A DNA stretch of 64,000 bases, from assembly GCA_963693315.1 (NCBI GenBank), contig OY856186.1:94638132-94702131 (forward strand). The letters run 5' to 3'. The position numbers and the translations under genes are program-made. Each line of letters begins with the position of its first letter. The stretch's first letter is position 1. Positions 57,701 through 60,633 of the stretch are shown here, piece by piece. Source of the DNA: Diogma glabrata (lineage: Eukaryota; Arthropoda; Insecta; Diptera; Cylindrotomidae). The notes below the pieces were generated by a model. It was given only the letters and a program-made list of their open reading frames with translations. It ran no database searches and was not told the DNA's origin.

Positions 57701-60633
57701 TGAATTTGTGCTATTTTTACACTTGAAACTTCTTGACGACGCCATTTAAATAAACTTGATTTTACACTTTACTAACAATTTATTTTGCTTTAAAAGGCAG
57801 CTATCACTATTGATTTATTGATTTTTAAGAACAATACACTATTTAAAATTTATATTTGTAATATCTTTTCTTTTTTAATTAATATTTTCACTTGAATGTT
57901 TGGAATTAAATTTATCCTCAGAGAGATTATATTTGCAACTAATCATACGACAATTATCTACTTAAAAAGAAACCTCTTTAAACTAATTAAACAAAAGTTG
58001 GGAAAACCGAATCACTATTAAAAAGGAGAAGTAATTGCTTTTTTAAATTAAACTTAAATTGATCATAAACGTAAGGAGTAACACAAGGTGGGCGGTGATA
58101 GAAAAAAATTTACATTATCAAAAAACAAAAAAAGAGAAAAAAGAAAAGAAACAAACCTTACAGGTATTAATAGACATAAATAAGGGCTTAACTTTATGGT
58201 GCTTGAACTAACTTAAATAGCTCTGATGTTTTGCCTCTCCTCACAATTCATTATCTTTTGTTTATATTTTTCTATATACGTCACATATCGATCCAATTCC
58301 CAACTTCGAAAACAAAAATGGAAATTATACTTTACTATTTCAAAATAATTCTTTACTGATGTTGGAGAACGACTGAACTTATAAAATTATTATTTATGGC
58401 ACAATAAATTAAGTAAAAAATTATTTTTCCCAAATTTTGAGTTTTGACTTTCTTTGGGAAAACTTGAATAACTTGGTGCAAAGTGCACCAATATTCGTAT
58501 CTTTTAGCTTAAAAGAAAGAAAATTGAAGTTACTATAGGCTTTAAAAAATTAAAAAAAATTAGTGTCTTTATTTGTTCAAAATTTATGGTGTTGAAAATG
58601 GAAAAATTTGAAAAAAACGTGAATTTTTCGTATTTTTTCAACTTTTTTCGACTGTAACTTCCAGAATCCTTAATGGATTTTTACAAAATATAGCTCAAAA
58701 TGTTTGTTGGCATATTTACTATGCATGTGTTTCATTAATATATTTTATTTGTTTGTTTTGTAAAATATGAGACCCAAAAGCCGAAACAACATTTTTGATC
58801 ACCGAAAAAATTGGTTTTTCGTGAATATCTCAAAAGCAAGAGCTAACCAAAAAAAATGAATATGATATTCGTGTTCAGGAGGTCCAAATCTATAAGACAA
58901 GTTGGGTTTTATTTCGGGAGATTTTTCTTGTAAACTAGTGTAATTACCTATATCGAATAGAAAAGTTGGATGAAATAAGGAAAACTCAAAAGTATAACAA
59001 CTCATTGACAAATTTGACTCAGCGCAAAATTCGTTACTATATAACGGAGTACAACTCTACAATTCCATTCCTGATGAAATAAAAGATTCAAGAAATATTA
59101 AAATATTTAAATATAAGTGTAATAAATGGCTAGAAGCTTTAGAACTAATTTAATTTTTAAACTCAATCAAGTCATTAAAATAACTATTGATATACTTTTT
59201 TGAATTCAGATTGCTAAAAATAATTATTTAGTAAATGTTTAAAAAACGATGTTACAAAATATAAATGTTACAAGATTATCGAAAGATAAATAAATATTAT
59301 TATTATATATTATTATCATATATAAAACAATTATGTTGCAGAATTTAAATTATTCTTAGTTAAATTTTTTACAAATTTTGAGTTTTGACTTGTTTTGGGA
59401 AAACTTGAATAACTGGGTGCAAACTGCACCAAAACTCAAGTTTTTCAGCTTAAAAGAAACGGGATTAAATTTATTATAGGCGCCAAGAAATTAAAAAAAA
59501 TAGAAATCATTGTTTGTTCAAAATTTATGGCGTTGAATATGAAATAAATAATAATTTAAAGTAAACGAAAAAATTTTCATTTTTTTAACTTTTTTCGAGT
59601 GTAACTTCCAGAATTCTTGATGGATTTTTACAAAAAACTGCTCAAAATATTTATAAGCATATTTACTATGCAATTGTTTCATTAATATATTGAATTTGAA
59701 TTTTTTGTAAAATATGAGATTCAAAAACCGGAATAAAATTGTTTTCCACCTAAATATCACCGATTTTCGCGAATATCTCAAAAACAAGGGCTAATCTAAA
59801 AAAATGAATATTCGATATTCGTGTGTAGCAGGAGTCGTGTTCAGCAGAAAAATTTGTGTTTTATTCAGGGAGACAAAAAATGTTCAAAATTTGTAAACTA
59901 GTGTTATTTATCGCAATTAATATATTCCTCTAAAGAAAATTGTCATAACAAAAATAGTATTGTTTCTTTAACTCAGAATTAGTTTGATAATATTCGGAAC
60001 AATATTTTTCGAAAGCTATGGGTTGTAAGTGAGTAAAAAATTCGTTGTGACTTGTGAGTGAAACTCGAATAATTTTGATTGACATATTAGAGGTGAAGCT
60101 TAGATTTTGTGTATATATAATTTATTATAATACAAACAACTTTAACAAATTCAAAACCGAATCAAAACTGTCACCTTTTTTGAATTTTTTAAATTTATTT
60201 TAACAAATTAACAGTTAAAAAATTTTGAATATCGGATTATAACACAATACCAAAATTTTTAACTAAAACGCAAACCAACATATTTTGTTCCATAGACAAA
60301 CCAAACACCGTAAAATATACCTTGGGTTTTAGTACTTTTTCCAAGACAGCTTGGAAATAGGGCACCTGTTCCACCGGTGATGATTGATACTTAAGATTAA
60401 AAAAATTAAACGTTGTTGTTATTATCAATAATAAAAATGCAGTCCAGTTTTCACATTTAATTGACAAATTTTCAAAATATAACTTAACTGACAACGATGT
60501 AAATGGACATAATCAAAAGAACCAATGCTTAATCGAACCAATATTTTTTTTATAAATAACTTACCTTTTTTCCATTCACAAAAAATATAAGAACACTTTC
60601 ACACGAGCTTTTATTTAAATTTTCCACTTTCAT
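6509..60633 (-). CDS. Xdh: Xanthine dehydrogenase, four-exon gene (join of exons 1-4)
   Basis: The enzyme oxidises hypoxanthine to xanthine and xanthine to urate with NAD+, in the cytosol, as a molybdo-iron-sulphur flavoprotein; in flies it is rosy and also serves pteridine eye pigment. Joining 60633-60565, 21680-18817, 7662-6789 and 6727-6509 gives about 1341 residues, close to the 1330-1345 usual for insects. Seen in order: 2Fe-2S cysteines at about 52, 57, 60, 82 and 122, 125, 157, 159; FAD motifs [13 protein letters not shown] and [12 protein letters not shown]; molybdopterin motifs [30 protein letters not shown] (here [10 protein letters not shown]) and [11 protein letters not shown]; and the catalytic Glu of GEPPLF at about 1273. 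All junctions are GT-AG and in phase, with no stop. XDH is chosen over aldehyde oxidase because these motifs and the [10 protein letters not shown]-terminus follow fly rosy. The exon 1 link across 39 kb is an inference from phase and sequence. Confidence 0.93.
6789..7662 (-). CDS. Xdh: Xdh exon 3: molybdopterin domain
   Basis: The acceptor CTTTCAG|A lies at 7663/7662; the split Arg codon restores NNLVRCWNEV, matching the RCW/RCL position of other XDHs. The exon carries [43 protein letters not shown] and [20 protein letters not shown], all conserved in the cofactor-binding half. It ends at AVYSSK with donor AAA|GTAAAT (6789/6788). No stop or frameshift. An apparent Met at 7502 is a TTG inside the exon, not a start. 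Confidence 0.95.
7663..8693. other. Intron 2, unassigned stretch
   Basis: AT-rich, no ORF above chance, no clear terminal repeats. Acceptor-proximal part of intron 2. Confidence 0.5.
8694..8876. mobile_element. Palindromic MITE (about 183 bp)
   Basis: Left arm AGCCTTTTCCACAGATGC pairs with right arm ending GTGTGGAAAGGACC; arms of about 85 bp share GCAGTGCA, a TTCTTTACCT-like block and TTTGCC in mirrored order. Target duplication not clear. Confidence 0.55.
9744..10291. mobile_element. MITE with about 60-bp terminal inverted repeats
   Basis: The left end (9744-9804) with CCATTGAAATTCTCTAAAA is mirrored at 10230-10291 with TTTTAGAGAATTTCATTGG. A smaller inverted pair, CTGGCCTACTG and CAGTAGGCCAG, lies at 10095-10166. 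No coding capacity. The duplication at the ends is ambiguous. Confidence 0.6.
10540..11500. repeat. Imperfect direct duplication (about 320 and 370 bp units)
   Basis: 10547-10857 and 11126-11502 share AATATCAAAAGGTTAAAACG, TTGTTTTTCTATGCT, ATGGTGATAAAAA, TTTTGCAGTCGTGGATAAAA and CATACAAGAATCTACTATT in the same order. The intervening 10860-11120 is AT-rich. Short open frames on both strands differ between copies, so it is not a duplicated exon. Confidence 0.6.
11699..13980. repeat. AT-rich satellite-like tandem repeat, higher-order period about 1437 bp
   Basis: Short units of about 55-75 bp built on TTTTTGATTTTGTTATAATT, GGAATATTTTTAGAATTTTG and AAAAAAGTTTG run through 11930-12830 and 13370-13970. 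A 160-bp non-repetitive header (TTAAGTGATTACGAGTAGGA ... AAGTGTGTCAAAAGAAT) precedes each block at 11704 and 13141, so the array is duplicated at a period of about 1437 bp. Confidence 0.75.
13981..14290. other. Intron 2, unassigned
   Basis: Between satellite and dispersed repeat; no ORF with recognisable features. Confidence 0.4.
14290..14640 (-). repeat. Dispersed repeat family R1, copy a
   Basis: On the minus strand this carries GGATTATTGGCAACTACAT, AAAATATTGGCCTATGTCAT, ACGTATGTTGTTGTGGGAC and ends GTAATTCCTACTACACAACA before a poly(T)/A-type tract. Same modules as copies at 15201, 33107 and 55715, and the last part matches the LINE 3' end at 22245. Confidence 0.7.
14641..15200. other. 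Intron 2, unassigned
   Basis: AT-rich; a short minus-strand frame at 15079-15351 overlaps repeat copy b and is not convincing as a gene. Confidence 0.4.
15201..16945 (+). repeat. Dispersed repeat family R1, copy b, split by a foldback element
   Basis: Opens near GCATGGAGGGATCAGTTTT, continues with TACGGGTATGACAATCCCGC, GCACCCTCAATCTTAGC and ATTGGCCTA, is interrupted at 15682-16758, then resumes TGTCATATTTTATATGTGAT and ends at the GTAATTCCTACTACACAACA module (to about 16933). Copy d at 55715-56412 is uninterrupted and shows the empty site. Confidence 0.75.
15682..16758. mobile_element. Foldback element FB1, copy 1
   Basis: Near-palindrome of 1077 bp with ends TGGATGCAAAACGTG and the complement of TAGATGCAAAACGTG, flanked by TA (15680-15681, 16759-16760). 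Arms contain GTCGAAATTTGAACTTGACC, CTGAAACTTGGCATATAAG and TAGTATGCACAAAATAAAA with mirrored partners. The other R1 copy shows GGCCTATGTCAT uninterrupted, confirming insertion. No coding sequence. Confidence 0.75.
16946..17357. other. Intron 2, unassigned
   Basis: AT-rich sequence without ORF or repeat structure that I could identify. Confidence 0.4.
17358..17610. mobile_element. Hairpin MITE (253 bp, arms about 118 bp)
   Basis: An almost perfect inverted repeat: TCACTGATAAATTAAAATAA, TTAACCAATAGTTTTTATTA and TTTCGAAAGCTATGCTTTCA on the left have mirrored counterparts on the right, around a short loop near 17478-17495. No ORF. Confidence 0.75.
17877..18535. mobile_element. Foldback MITE (659 bp, arms about 290 bp)
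   Basis: The ends AGGGCAATGAAACATGTAAA and TTTACATGTATCATCGCCCT are complements with two mismatches. Arms include ATTTCGCATTTAATTGGTTG and GAGGGGCGGTAAC with partners at 18460-18490. The central 60 bp (about 18172-18235) is unpaired. Target duplication not evident. Confidence 0.75.
18536..18816. other. Donor-proximal part of intron 2, unassigned
   Basis: No ORF or repeat seen. Confidence 0.4.
18817..21680 (-). CDS. Xdh: Xdh exon 2: both 2Fe-2S domains, FAD domain, start of the molybdopterin domain
   Basis: The acceptor TTTAG|GTC at 21681/21680 opens the exon and the donor AAG|GTAAGA at 18817/18816 closes it; 2864 nt without a stop. The first Met of the open frame (21563) is internal: 39 codons upstream, with the first cluster motif CGEGGCGAC, belong to the same exon. 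The second cluster is QCGFCTPG and CRCTGYRP. The FAD domain follows (about 230-540), including the [16 protein letters not shown] segment near the NAD/FAD site. The molybdopterin half starts with [11 protein letters not shown] and carries [20 protein letters not shown] and [12 protein letters not shown] low-complexity, Asn-rich linker lies near residues 180-200, where insect XDHs vary. The exon ends within an Arg codon completed by exon 3. Confidence 0.96.
21681..22244. other. Acceptor-proximal part of intron 1, unassigned
   Basis: No coding signal. A small GATTGATATTGAT repeat at about 22180-22220 is the only structure. Confidence 0.4.
22245..23020 (-). mobile_element. 5'-truncated CR1/Jockey-type LINE, 3' end only
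   Basis: The minus strand codes for the C-terminal RT region: [18 protein letters not shown], then [14 protein letters not shown], an in-frame TAA, and [20 protein letters not shown] followed by [18 protein letters not shown]. The TAA at about 22827 replaces an expected Glu in the FTPEQ-type motif. The 3' UTR (to about 22247) ends in an A-rich tail and contains TCATCAACACCTTATAACGC, AGTTGTTGTGGGAC and TATTACACAAC, shared with the R1 repeats. The truncation point lies near a short inverted repeat (TAAACTCAT...ATGAGTTTA, 23024-23060). Confidence 0.8.
22427..23014 (-). pseudogene. LINE reverse-transcriptase C-terminus, nonsense-disrupted
   Basis: Two in-phase pieces (23014-22829 and 22825-22427) separated by one stop codon. 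It lacks the catalytic palm, so it is a dead-on-arrival copy. Family assignment to CR1/Jockey-type LINEs rests on the [12 protein letters not shown] and LQHRR motifs. Confidence 0.8.
23060..24226. other. Intron 1, unassigned
   Basis: AT-rich; a GCCAAGTAGG tandem pair near 23332-23350. No ORF or terminal repeat seen. Confidence 0.4.
24227..24728. mobile_element. hAT-like MITE (502 bp), TSD TTCTGGAT/TTCTGAAT
   Basis: The ends CAGTCTTGCCAAA and TTTTGCAACACTG (complement CAGTGTTGCAAAA) match the CAGTGTTGC type seen in hAT elements. They are flanked by 8-bp sequences at 24219-24226 and 24729-24736 that agree at 7 of 8 bases. The body is full of self-complementary AACGTT/GTAACG motifs. No ORF. Confidence 0.75.
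24737..25692. other. Intron 1, unassigned
   Basis: One 97-codon frame at 24780-25073 has no recognisable domain. A (CT)n-like block lies near 25385-25395. Confidence 0.35.
25693..25880 (+). mobile_element. Helitron-like 5' end
   Basis: TCTATAATCTATAATAATAA followed by GTTTGTCTGTCTGCGTACGC and ATGCACCTTGGAGCC. This wording (TCTATA-AT, then GTTTGTCTGTCTG) is characteristic of 5' termini of insect Helitrons, preceded here by A as expected for A|T insertion. No Rep/helicase is present; where the copy ends is unclear. Confidence 0.45.
26059..26406. mobile_element. CAGGGTTGT MITE (hAT-like), copy 1
   Basis: Ends CAGGATTGTTCCTTTACGCG and CGGCACAACCCTG. Subterminal TAATCTA/TAGATTA motifs recur many times, and AACAAGATCTTGCGATCTTG lies in the middle. 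The 8-bp flanks agree at only 5 of 8 bases. Confidence 0.7.
26537..27313. mobile_element. CAGGGTTGT MITE copy 2, interrupted by copy 3
   Basis: Same family as copy 1, inverted: starts CAGGGTTGTGCCGTAGAC and ends GAACAACCCTG. The body is split at 26787/27182 by copy 3. Without the insert the two parts rejoin as in copy 1 (CAGTAGGGATA...ATTCCACATATTTCTTC). Confidence 0.75.
26788..27173. mobile_element. CAGGGTTGT MITE copy 3, nested in copy 2 with 8-bp TSD
   Basis: Full-length 386-bp copy from CAGGGTTGTTCC to GGCACAACCCTG, flanked by AAATAATT (26780-26787) and CAATAATT (27174-27181), 7 of 8 identical. Copy 1 shows the empty site as CAATAATTCCACAT on its complement. An 8-bp duplication with CAGGG ends supports the hAT superfamily. 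Confidence 0.8.
27318..28055. repeat. Direct duplication around TACTTTTTGGACGTAA
   Basis: 27328-27440 and 27810-28050 share TTTTTGGACGTAA, CAAAATATATGGTTAAAAAG, CAGTAATAAAGTACCACTTG and AGGCGAATAAAA. The second copy carries the 121-bp MITE at 27835-27955, the first is the empty version. Confidence 0.7.
27835..27955. mobile_element. Harbinger-type MITE (121 bp), TSD TAA
   Basis: Flanked by TAA (27832-27834, 27956-27958). The arms share CACATACAACAGAAAC in inverted orientation plus further pairing (CCATACAAATTT / AAATTTGTATG). The paralogous copy at 27340-27352 reads GGACGTAACTATG without the insert. Three-base TWA duplication is typical of PIF/Harbinger. Confidence 0.75.
28060..29340. other. 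Intron 1, unassigned
   Basis: AT-rich; short frames at 28101-28384 and 28670-28861 look like chance. No terminal repeats identified. Confidence 0.35.
29346..29665. repeat. Tandem repeat, about 150-bp unit, 2.1 copies
   Basis: The unit begins TTTCACTCACTTCYGYAACC and includes CTTAAC...CACTTCAT, GATAGATTTTTGTTTTG and AAGATATATTATTTT. Starts near 29346, 29497 and (partial) 29640. Confidence 0.65.
29666..29989. other. Intron 1, unassigned
   Basis: No feature recognised between the tandem repeat and the transposase-like remnant. Confidence 0.35.
29990..30490 (+). pseudogene. Decayed relative of the 41222-42884 transposase-like protein
   Basis: With several frame changes and stops, the plus strand reads [30 protein letters not shown] and [19 protein letters not shown], then [19 protein letters not shown]. 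These align with [47 protein letters not shown] and [15 protein letters not shown] of the copy at 41222-42202. DNA similarity is low, so this is an older or different lineage of the same family. The C-terminal half is missing. Confidence 0.7.
30823..31022. other. Assembly gap (200 N)
   Basis: Exactly 200 undetermined bases inside Xdh intron 1; the round size suggests a placeholder of unknown true length. Confidence 0.99.
31115..31164. repeat. Twin perfect palindromes GGTAAGTAATTACTTACC
   Basis: The 22-bp perfect palindrome with GGTAAGTAATTACTTACC as core (31115-31136) and an 18-bp copy of the core (31147-31164) start 30 bp apart. About 90 bp from the assembly gap. Could be a protein-binding site pair or the end of a foldback element lost in the gap. 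Confidence 0.7.
31505..31600. repeat. Imperfect hairpin with an inner GAGATCTCGA hairpin
   Basis: AGTATTACCGATT pairs with AATCGGTAATAC; inside, GAGATCTCGACTTCGTCTCG and the following ATCTC fold again. Probably a tiny MITE. Confidence 0.5.
31601..33106. other. Intron 1, mostly unassigned; half of a dispersed repeat pair
   Basis: 31862-31990 (AAAAATTGTCATC, GGATGAAAA, CCAATATATTTGATAGTGT) matches 35500-35640 in the same orientation. The rest shows no ORF; CGTAACGTAACGTGTAAC at 32808 is a small repeat. Confidence 0.45.
33107..33440. repeat. Repeat family R1, copy c, inverted chimera
   Basis: 33107-33305 carries the 5' modules in plus orientation (GATGTGACTACCCCACGTAC, ACCACTGGCAATAGCAGTGA), but 33306-33440 carries the terminal modules inverted (AAAATGTGTTGGGTAGTACG, CCACAACAACATGCG). 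So two copies or two halves were joined head to head. Confidence 0.65.
33441..34450. other. Intron 1, unassigned
   Basis: No convincing ORF; the 65-codon frame at 34166-34363 has no recognised domain. Confidence 0.35.
34640..34958 (+). mobile_element. Helitron-like 3' end
   Basis: Ends GCGTAGCAAAGCACGCCGGG then TCCCGCTAG followed by T. The short GCGT...ACGC hairpin close before a terminal CTAG, and insertion before T, are hallmarks of Helitron 3' termini. The left limit is not defined. Followed by a (TA)n tract (34959-34978). It may or may not belong with the 5' end at 25693. Confidence 0.55.
35310..35464. repeat. Nested hairpins around CCAAAATAGGCGAT
   Basis: CCAAAATAGGCGAT and ATCGCCTATTTTGG form a perfect 14-bp stem with a 3-base loop (35310-35340). 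AAATCGCTTGCTTA (35376-35389) pairs with TAAGCAAGCGATTT (35450-35463). A small MITE or remnant. Confidence 0.55.
35745..35940. mobile_element. Short foldback element with 76-bp core hairpin
   Basis: 35798-35873 is a nearly perfect inverted repeat (CAAAAAGTTGAACTTTAA ... TTAAAGTTCAACTTTTTG). Outer partners TTTATTTCATACTG and CAGTATGAAATGAAA extend it. Confidence 0.6.
36331..36425 (+). repeat. tRNA-like segment
   Basis: GGACTAGTGATTAGCAAGTA, ACTTGAACTCAGAG and CCTGAGATTCGACTCC (B-box-like) follow the tRNA order, but stems are weak. Likely a tRNA-derived repeat fragment. Confidence 0.35.
36691..37224. mobile_element. Foldback MITE with ACCGAAC ends
   Basis: Left AACCGAACAG, CTGACCGACACATTTTTGAT and GGCTGAAATTTTTTTTACAG are mirrored at 37145-37224 (AAATTTCAGCCAAATCAAAA, GAGTCGGTCAG, TTCGGTTT). 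Centre is non-coding. Confidence 0.65.
37408..37914. mobile_element. Foldback MITE (507 bp, arms about 190 bp)
   Basis: AGCTAAAAAGTAAACATCGG at the left end and its near-complement CCGATGTTTACTTTTAAGCT at the right. Arms are almost identical over CAAAATGTTCAGTTTTTTGT and CCAACGCCGAGAATGGCATG. The high arm identity suggests recent origin. Confidence 0.8.
38076..39486. mobile_element. Foldback element FB1, copy 2
   Basis: Same family as 15682-16758 but less deleted (1411 bp). Ends TAGATGAAAAACGTG and the complement of TTGATGAAAAACGTG. It shares GTCGAAATTTGAACTTGACC, AGTGCATAGTTTGAGCACAG and GATGGCGCTAAGGTCGA. Flanks CA/TA, so the TA duplication is imperfect. It abuts the 39492-43880 transposon. 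Confidence 0.75.
40807..41280 (+). pseudogene. N-terminal part of transposon protein: Cys-rich, with one stop
   Basis: ATG at 40807 opens a frame with [11 protein letters not shown] and RICSSCYF, a zinc-binding-like Cys pattern, stopped by TAA at 40957-40959. The same frame stays open to 41280 and is rich in Ser/Asp/Glu (about 41000-41090). The main domain continues in another frame from about 41222. Whether the stop is decay or marks a separate small protein is unknown. No ATG precedes the frame after the stop until inside it. Confidence 0.5.
41222..42884 (+). pseudogene. Transposase-like conserved protein, one frameshift
   Basis: Two frames, 41222-42202 and 42147-42884, join across an A8 run near 42157, giving about 550 residues. 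Blocks I recognise from a large family of uncharacterised, apparently transposon-borne animal proteins: [106 protein letters not shown] and [19 protein letters not shown]. Asp in GDFSENY and NTDGAPSQ could be catalytic metal ligands, by analogy with RNase H-fold transposases; that is inference. The frameshift may be real or a homopolymer error. Confidence 0.75.
43881..44899. other. Intron 1, unassigned, with a diverged tandem duplication
   Basis: 44403-44545 and 44590-44700 share ATATAATTTTACAA/ATGTAATTTTACAA, AAAATAGAATATGAATTTTT-like wording and TTGAATGTT. GGCGCGCC at 44766 is an isolated GC-rich spot. No ORF. Confidence 0.4.
44904..45161 (-). repeat. 3' LTR of the gypsy element (258 bp)
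   Basis: Minus-strand 3' LTR, ends TGTAAG/CTTACA type. About 98% identical to 51944-52202. Confidence 0.9.
45162..45744. other. gypsy 3' internal region, non-coding
   Basis: Between 3' LTR and foldback; AT-rich, no ORF. No clear polypurine tract beside the LTR on the minus strand. Confidence 0.4.
46212..47504 (+). mobile_element. mariner element, irritans type, apparently complete
   Basis: 1293 bp with 27-bp ITRs (TCAGGTCATTCAATAAGTCC... left; right complement ACAGGTCGTTCAATAAGTCC...) differing at 2 positions, flanked by TA at 46210-46211 and 47505-47506. The unbroken left arm of the surrounding foldback reads AAATTGTAAGAAG, proving the empty site. 5' UTR about 150 bp, 3' UTR about 40 bp, as usual for mariner. 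Confidence 0.95.
46391..47437 (+). CDS. mariner transposase, 348 aa, intact
   Basis: Cut-and-paste DDD transposase. Start chosen at 46391 ([14 protein letters not shown]), which gives 348 residues, the length of Himar1-type irritans transposases; the frame is open 16 codons further upstream without biological sign. N-terminal helix-turn-helix DNA-binding half (about 1-110), linker WVPRELT, then catalytic TMDETW (Asp at about 156), FHQDNAPCH (about 249) and YSPDLAP (about 284), giving the D,D(34)D signature. [11 protein letters not shown] has Arg where most copies have Ser. No stop or frameshift, so the copy may be active or only recently silenced. Confidence 0.95.
   Translation: MEKSEFRILIKHCFLMKKNTVETKQWLDKHYPNSAPSRQMVEKWMAEFKCGRTSTKDAERSGRPNEAVIPENIKKIHKLVMNDRKLKVHEIADIVKVADGSVFTILHEHLGMRKLCANWVPRELTVDQKQQRIDASEESLALLNRNKREFYRRYVTMDETWLHNYTPESKRQPAEWTAVDEPNPKRAKTQQSAGKVMASVFWDTNGIIFIDYLQKGTTINSEYYCELLDRLKAEIAKKRPHLQKKKVLFHQDNAPCHRSMKTMAKLNELGFELLTHPPYSPDLAPRDFFLFSDLKRMLAGKKFKSNDEVIAETEAYFDEEEKSYYKSGIEKLENCYTRCIALEGNYVE
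47631..48777. other. gypsy 3' region with small repeats
   Basis: A direct duplication (48170-48240 and 48298-48366, TTTATAATGTAAGGCC, CATATAAAATGACA, TTATAATGA). A hairpin GTGATCT...AGATCAC at 48690-48745 and CTGTATGTAATT...ATTACATACAG at 47969-47996. No ORF with recognised features; an env gene is not seen. Confidence 0.45.
48778..49690 (-). pseudogene. gypsy integrase, frameshifted
   Basis: Core pieces: [20 protein letters not shown] and [15 protein letters not shown] (first Asp), [16 protein letters not shown] (second Asp), [10 protein letters not shown] (Glu). A frame break at about 49405 separates 49537-49337 from the following segment. The C-terminal part (49254-48778) has [16 protein letters not shown] wording ([12 protein letters not shown]), then [20 protein letters not shown], typical of the gypsy integrase tail. 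Confidence 0.8.
49692..50066 (-). pseudogene. gypsy reverse transcriptase, truncated by deletion
   Basis: [20 protein letters not shown] and [15 protein letters not shown] (motif A, catalytic Asp in SSDL) and [16 protein letters not shown] (motif B) are present. After [10 protein letters not shown] the YxDD motif, the rest of RT and RNase H are gone, so the element cannot replicate by itself. A stop also separates this from the upstream frame. Confidence 0.8.
50076..50760 (-). pseudogene. gypsy protease and start of RT, with a stop
   Basis: [20 protein letters not shown] (near 50710-50660) is the aspartic protease active-site block (DTGS). A TGA near 50580 interrupts, then [19 protein letters not shown] and [13 protein letters not shown] complete the protease. 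The linker leads to RT entry [20 protein letters not shown]. Confidence 0.75.
50793..51041 (-). pseudogene. gypsy nucleocapsid, CCHC zinc knuckle
   Basis: [14 protein letters not shown] fits C-X2-C-X4-H-X4-C, which binds the genomic RNA in gypsy Gag. Basic residues surround it. The frame ends at 50793 in [10 protein letters not shown] before the protease. Confidence 0.8.
51130..51645 (-). pseudogene. gypsy gag, frameshifted by a 20-bp tandem duplication
   Basis: Opens with [20 protein letters not shown] and continues to the capsid-like [19 protein letters not shown] and [21 protein letters not shown] 20-bp sequence (GTTGATATACACAAGACGAA) is nearly tandemly doubled at about 51268-51295, shifting the frame; after it [20 protein letters not shown] resumes and stops again near 51140. 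Confidence 0.75.
51944..52202 (-). repeat. 5' LTR of the gypsy element (259 bp)
   Basis: Followed on its right by the AATG duplication. Same TG...CA ends as the 3' LTR. Confidence 0.9.
52307..52994. mobile_element. Harbinger-type MITE (688 bp), TSD CTA
   Basis: Ends GAGTGCGTTCGAATACTTAA and the complement of GAGTGCGTTTGAATCCTTAA, flanked by CTA (52304-52306, 52995-52997). Both ends carry CATTAAATAGTTA-type inner repeats. The GAGTGCGTT start with 3-bp duplication fits PIF/Harbinger. No ORF. Confidence 0.75.
52998..53629. other. Intron 1, unassigned; (AC)n and a tRNA-like segment
   Basis: (AC)n at 53080-53094. At 53550-53615 the minus strand reads CCTAGTGGTTAACACGCTGG, GAACTAGGAGGATC and TGTATTCGAAACCC, a tRNA-like order with poor stems. 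Confidence 0.4.
54127..55170. mobile_element. Foldback element (about 1.0 kb)
   Basis: Left arm 54127-54400 (TTATTCAAGGTCAAAGGTAA, GCTCCAATGACGTTAACATA, CACAAATTGTAGAGCATAAA) pairs with 54875-55165 (TTTATGCTCTACAATTTGTG, AACGTCATTGGAGC, TTACCTTTGACCTTGAATAA). The middle (54400-54870) is unpaired and without a convincing gene. Confidence 0.7.
55180..55714. other. Unassigned stretch within the outer CACTA-like element
   Basis: No ORF or inverted structure seen. Small TTTAACGTTTTAACG repeat near 55400. Confidence 0.35.
55715..56412 (+). repeat. Repeat family R1, copy d (most complete)
   Basis: Starts with three GCATGGAGGGATCAG units (55715-55760), then GGTGTGACAACCCTGCGTAC, ACCACTGGCAATAGCAGTGA, GCACCCTCAATCTTAGC, GGATTATTGGCAACTACAT, TTGGCCTATGTCATATTTTG, and ends GTAATTCCTACTACACAACA before an A-rich tract. 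About 700 bp, no ORF. The last about 130 bp match the 3' UTR of the LINE at 22245. Probably a non-autonomous retroelement that borrows a LINE tail, or a LINE 3' UTR variant. Confidence 0.65.
57125..57627. repeat. Tandem repeat, 148-149 bp unit, 3.4 copies
   Basis: Units start at GATCTAGCTCCTCCCACC-like wording at 57125, 57273, 57422 and 57571. Each carries TTTAGGAGTTGGAAAATATC and GACAAAAGTTGTATTTTATT. It lies inside the CACTA-like copy. Confidence 0.85.
57628..58362. other. Interior of the inner CACTA-like element
   Basis: AT-rich, no ORF or additional structure. Confidence 0.4.
58985..59320 (+). mobile_element. 5'-truncated LINE end, C-terminus and 3' UTR
   Basis: The plus strand reads [40 protein letters not shown] then ELI-stop (about 59025-59152), the C-terminal RT tail common in CR1/Jockey-type LINEs. 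A 3' UTR follows and ends in a (TATTAT)-type tail at about 59293-59320. It lies between the inner and outer right arms of the CACTA-like elements. The 5' boundary is not sharp. Confidence 0.65.
59904..60564. other. Donor-proximal end of Xdh intron 1
   Basis: No ORF or repeat with clear ends. A frame at 60237-60494 shows no recognised domain. Confidence 0.4.
60565..60633 (-). CDS. Xdh: Xdh exon 1 (23 codons, start codon)
   Basis: The minus strand reads ATG, then 23 codons ending in [12 protein letters not shown], followed by a consensus donor AAG|GTAAGT at 60565/60564. The FFVNGKK ending is the standard N-terminus of XDH, and exon 2 opens with VTENYADPE, so phase and sequence join without gap ([17 protein letters not shown]). 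In fly rosy the first coding exon is similarly tiny. The exon is below usual ORF-finder size. The link to exon 2, 38.9 kb away, is an inference from phase and homology; RNA reads would prove it. A paralogue's first exon is the only alternative, and no second XDH body is in the window. Confidence 0.85.

Larger units (their letters stand above)
56528..58940. mobile_element. CACTA-like element, inner copy (2.4 kb), TSD TAA
   Basis: Tips CACTAGTTTACAA at 56528 and TTGTAAACTAGTG to 58940, flanked by TAA on both sides (56525-56527, 58941-58943). Arms of about 540 bp are nearly identical (TGAACACGAATATCATATTC, GAAACAACATTTTTGATCAC, ACTGTAACTTC). The interior has a tandem repeat and no ORF, so it is non-autonomous. 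CACTA start and 3-bp duplication suggest EnSpm/CACTA; the family is inference. Confidence 0.7.
53633..59903. mobile_element. CACTA-like element, outer copy, TSD TTA
   Basis: Left tip CACTAGTTTACAAG at 53633 and right tip TTTGTAAACTAGTG ending at 59903, flanked by TTA (53630-53632, 59904-59906). Both sides carry GGTGCA..TGCACC, TTATTCAAGTTTTCCCAAAA-type wording. It has no transposase. Contains several later insertions: a foldback (54127-55170), an R1 repeat, a full second CACTA-like copy and a LINE end. Confidence 0.6.
21681..60564 (-). other. Xdh intron 1 (38.9 kb, transposon-filled)
   Basis: Bounded by AAG|GTAAGT at 60564 and TTTAG|GTC at 21681. Most of its length is assignable to mobile elements listed separately; it contains the only assembly gap. 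The intron between the same codons in fly rosy is below 1 kb as I remember it, so the expansion looks transposon-driven. Confidence 0.8.
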
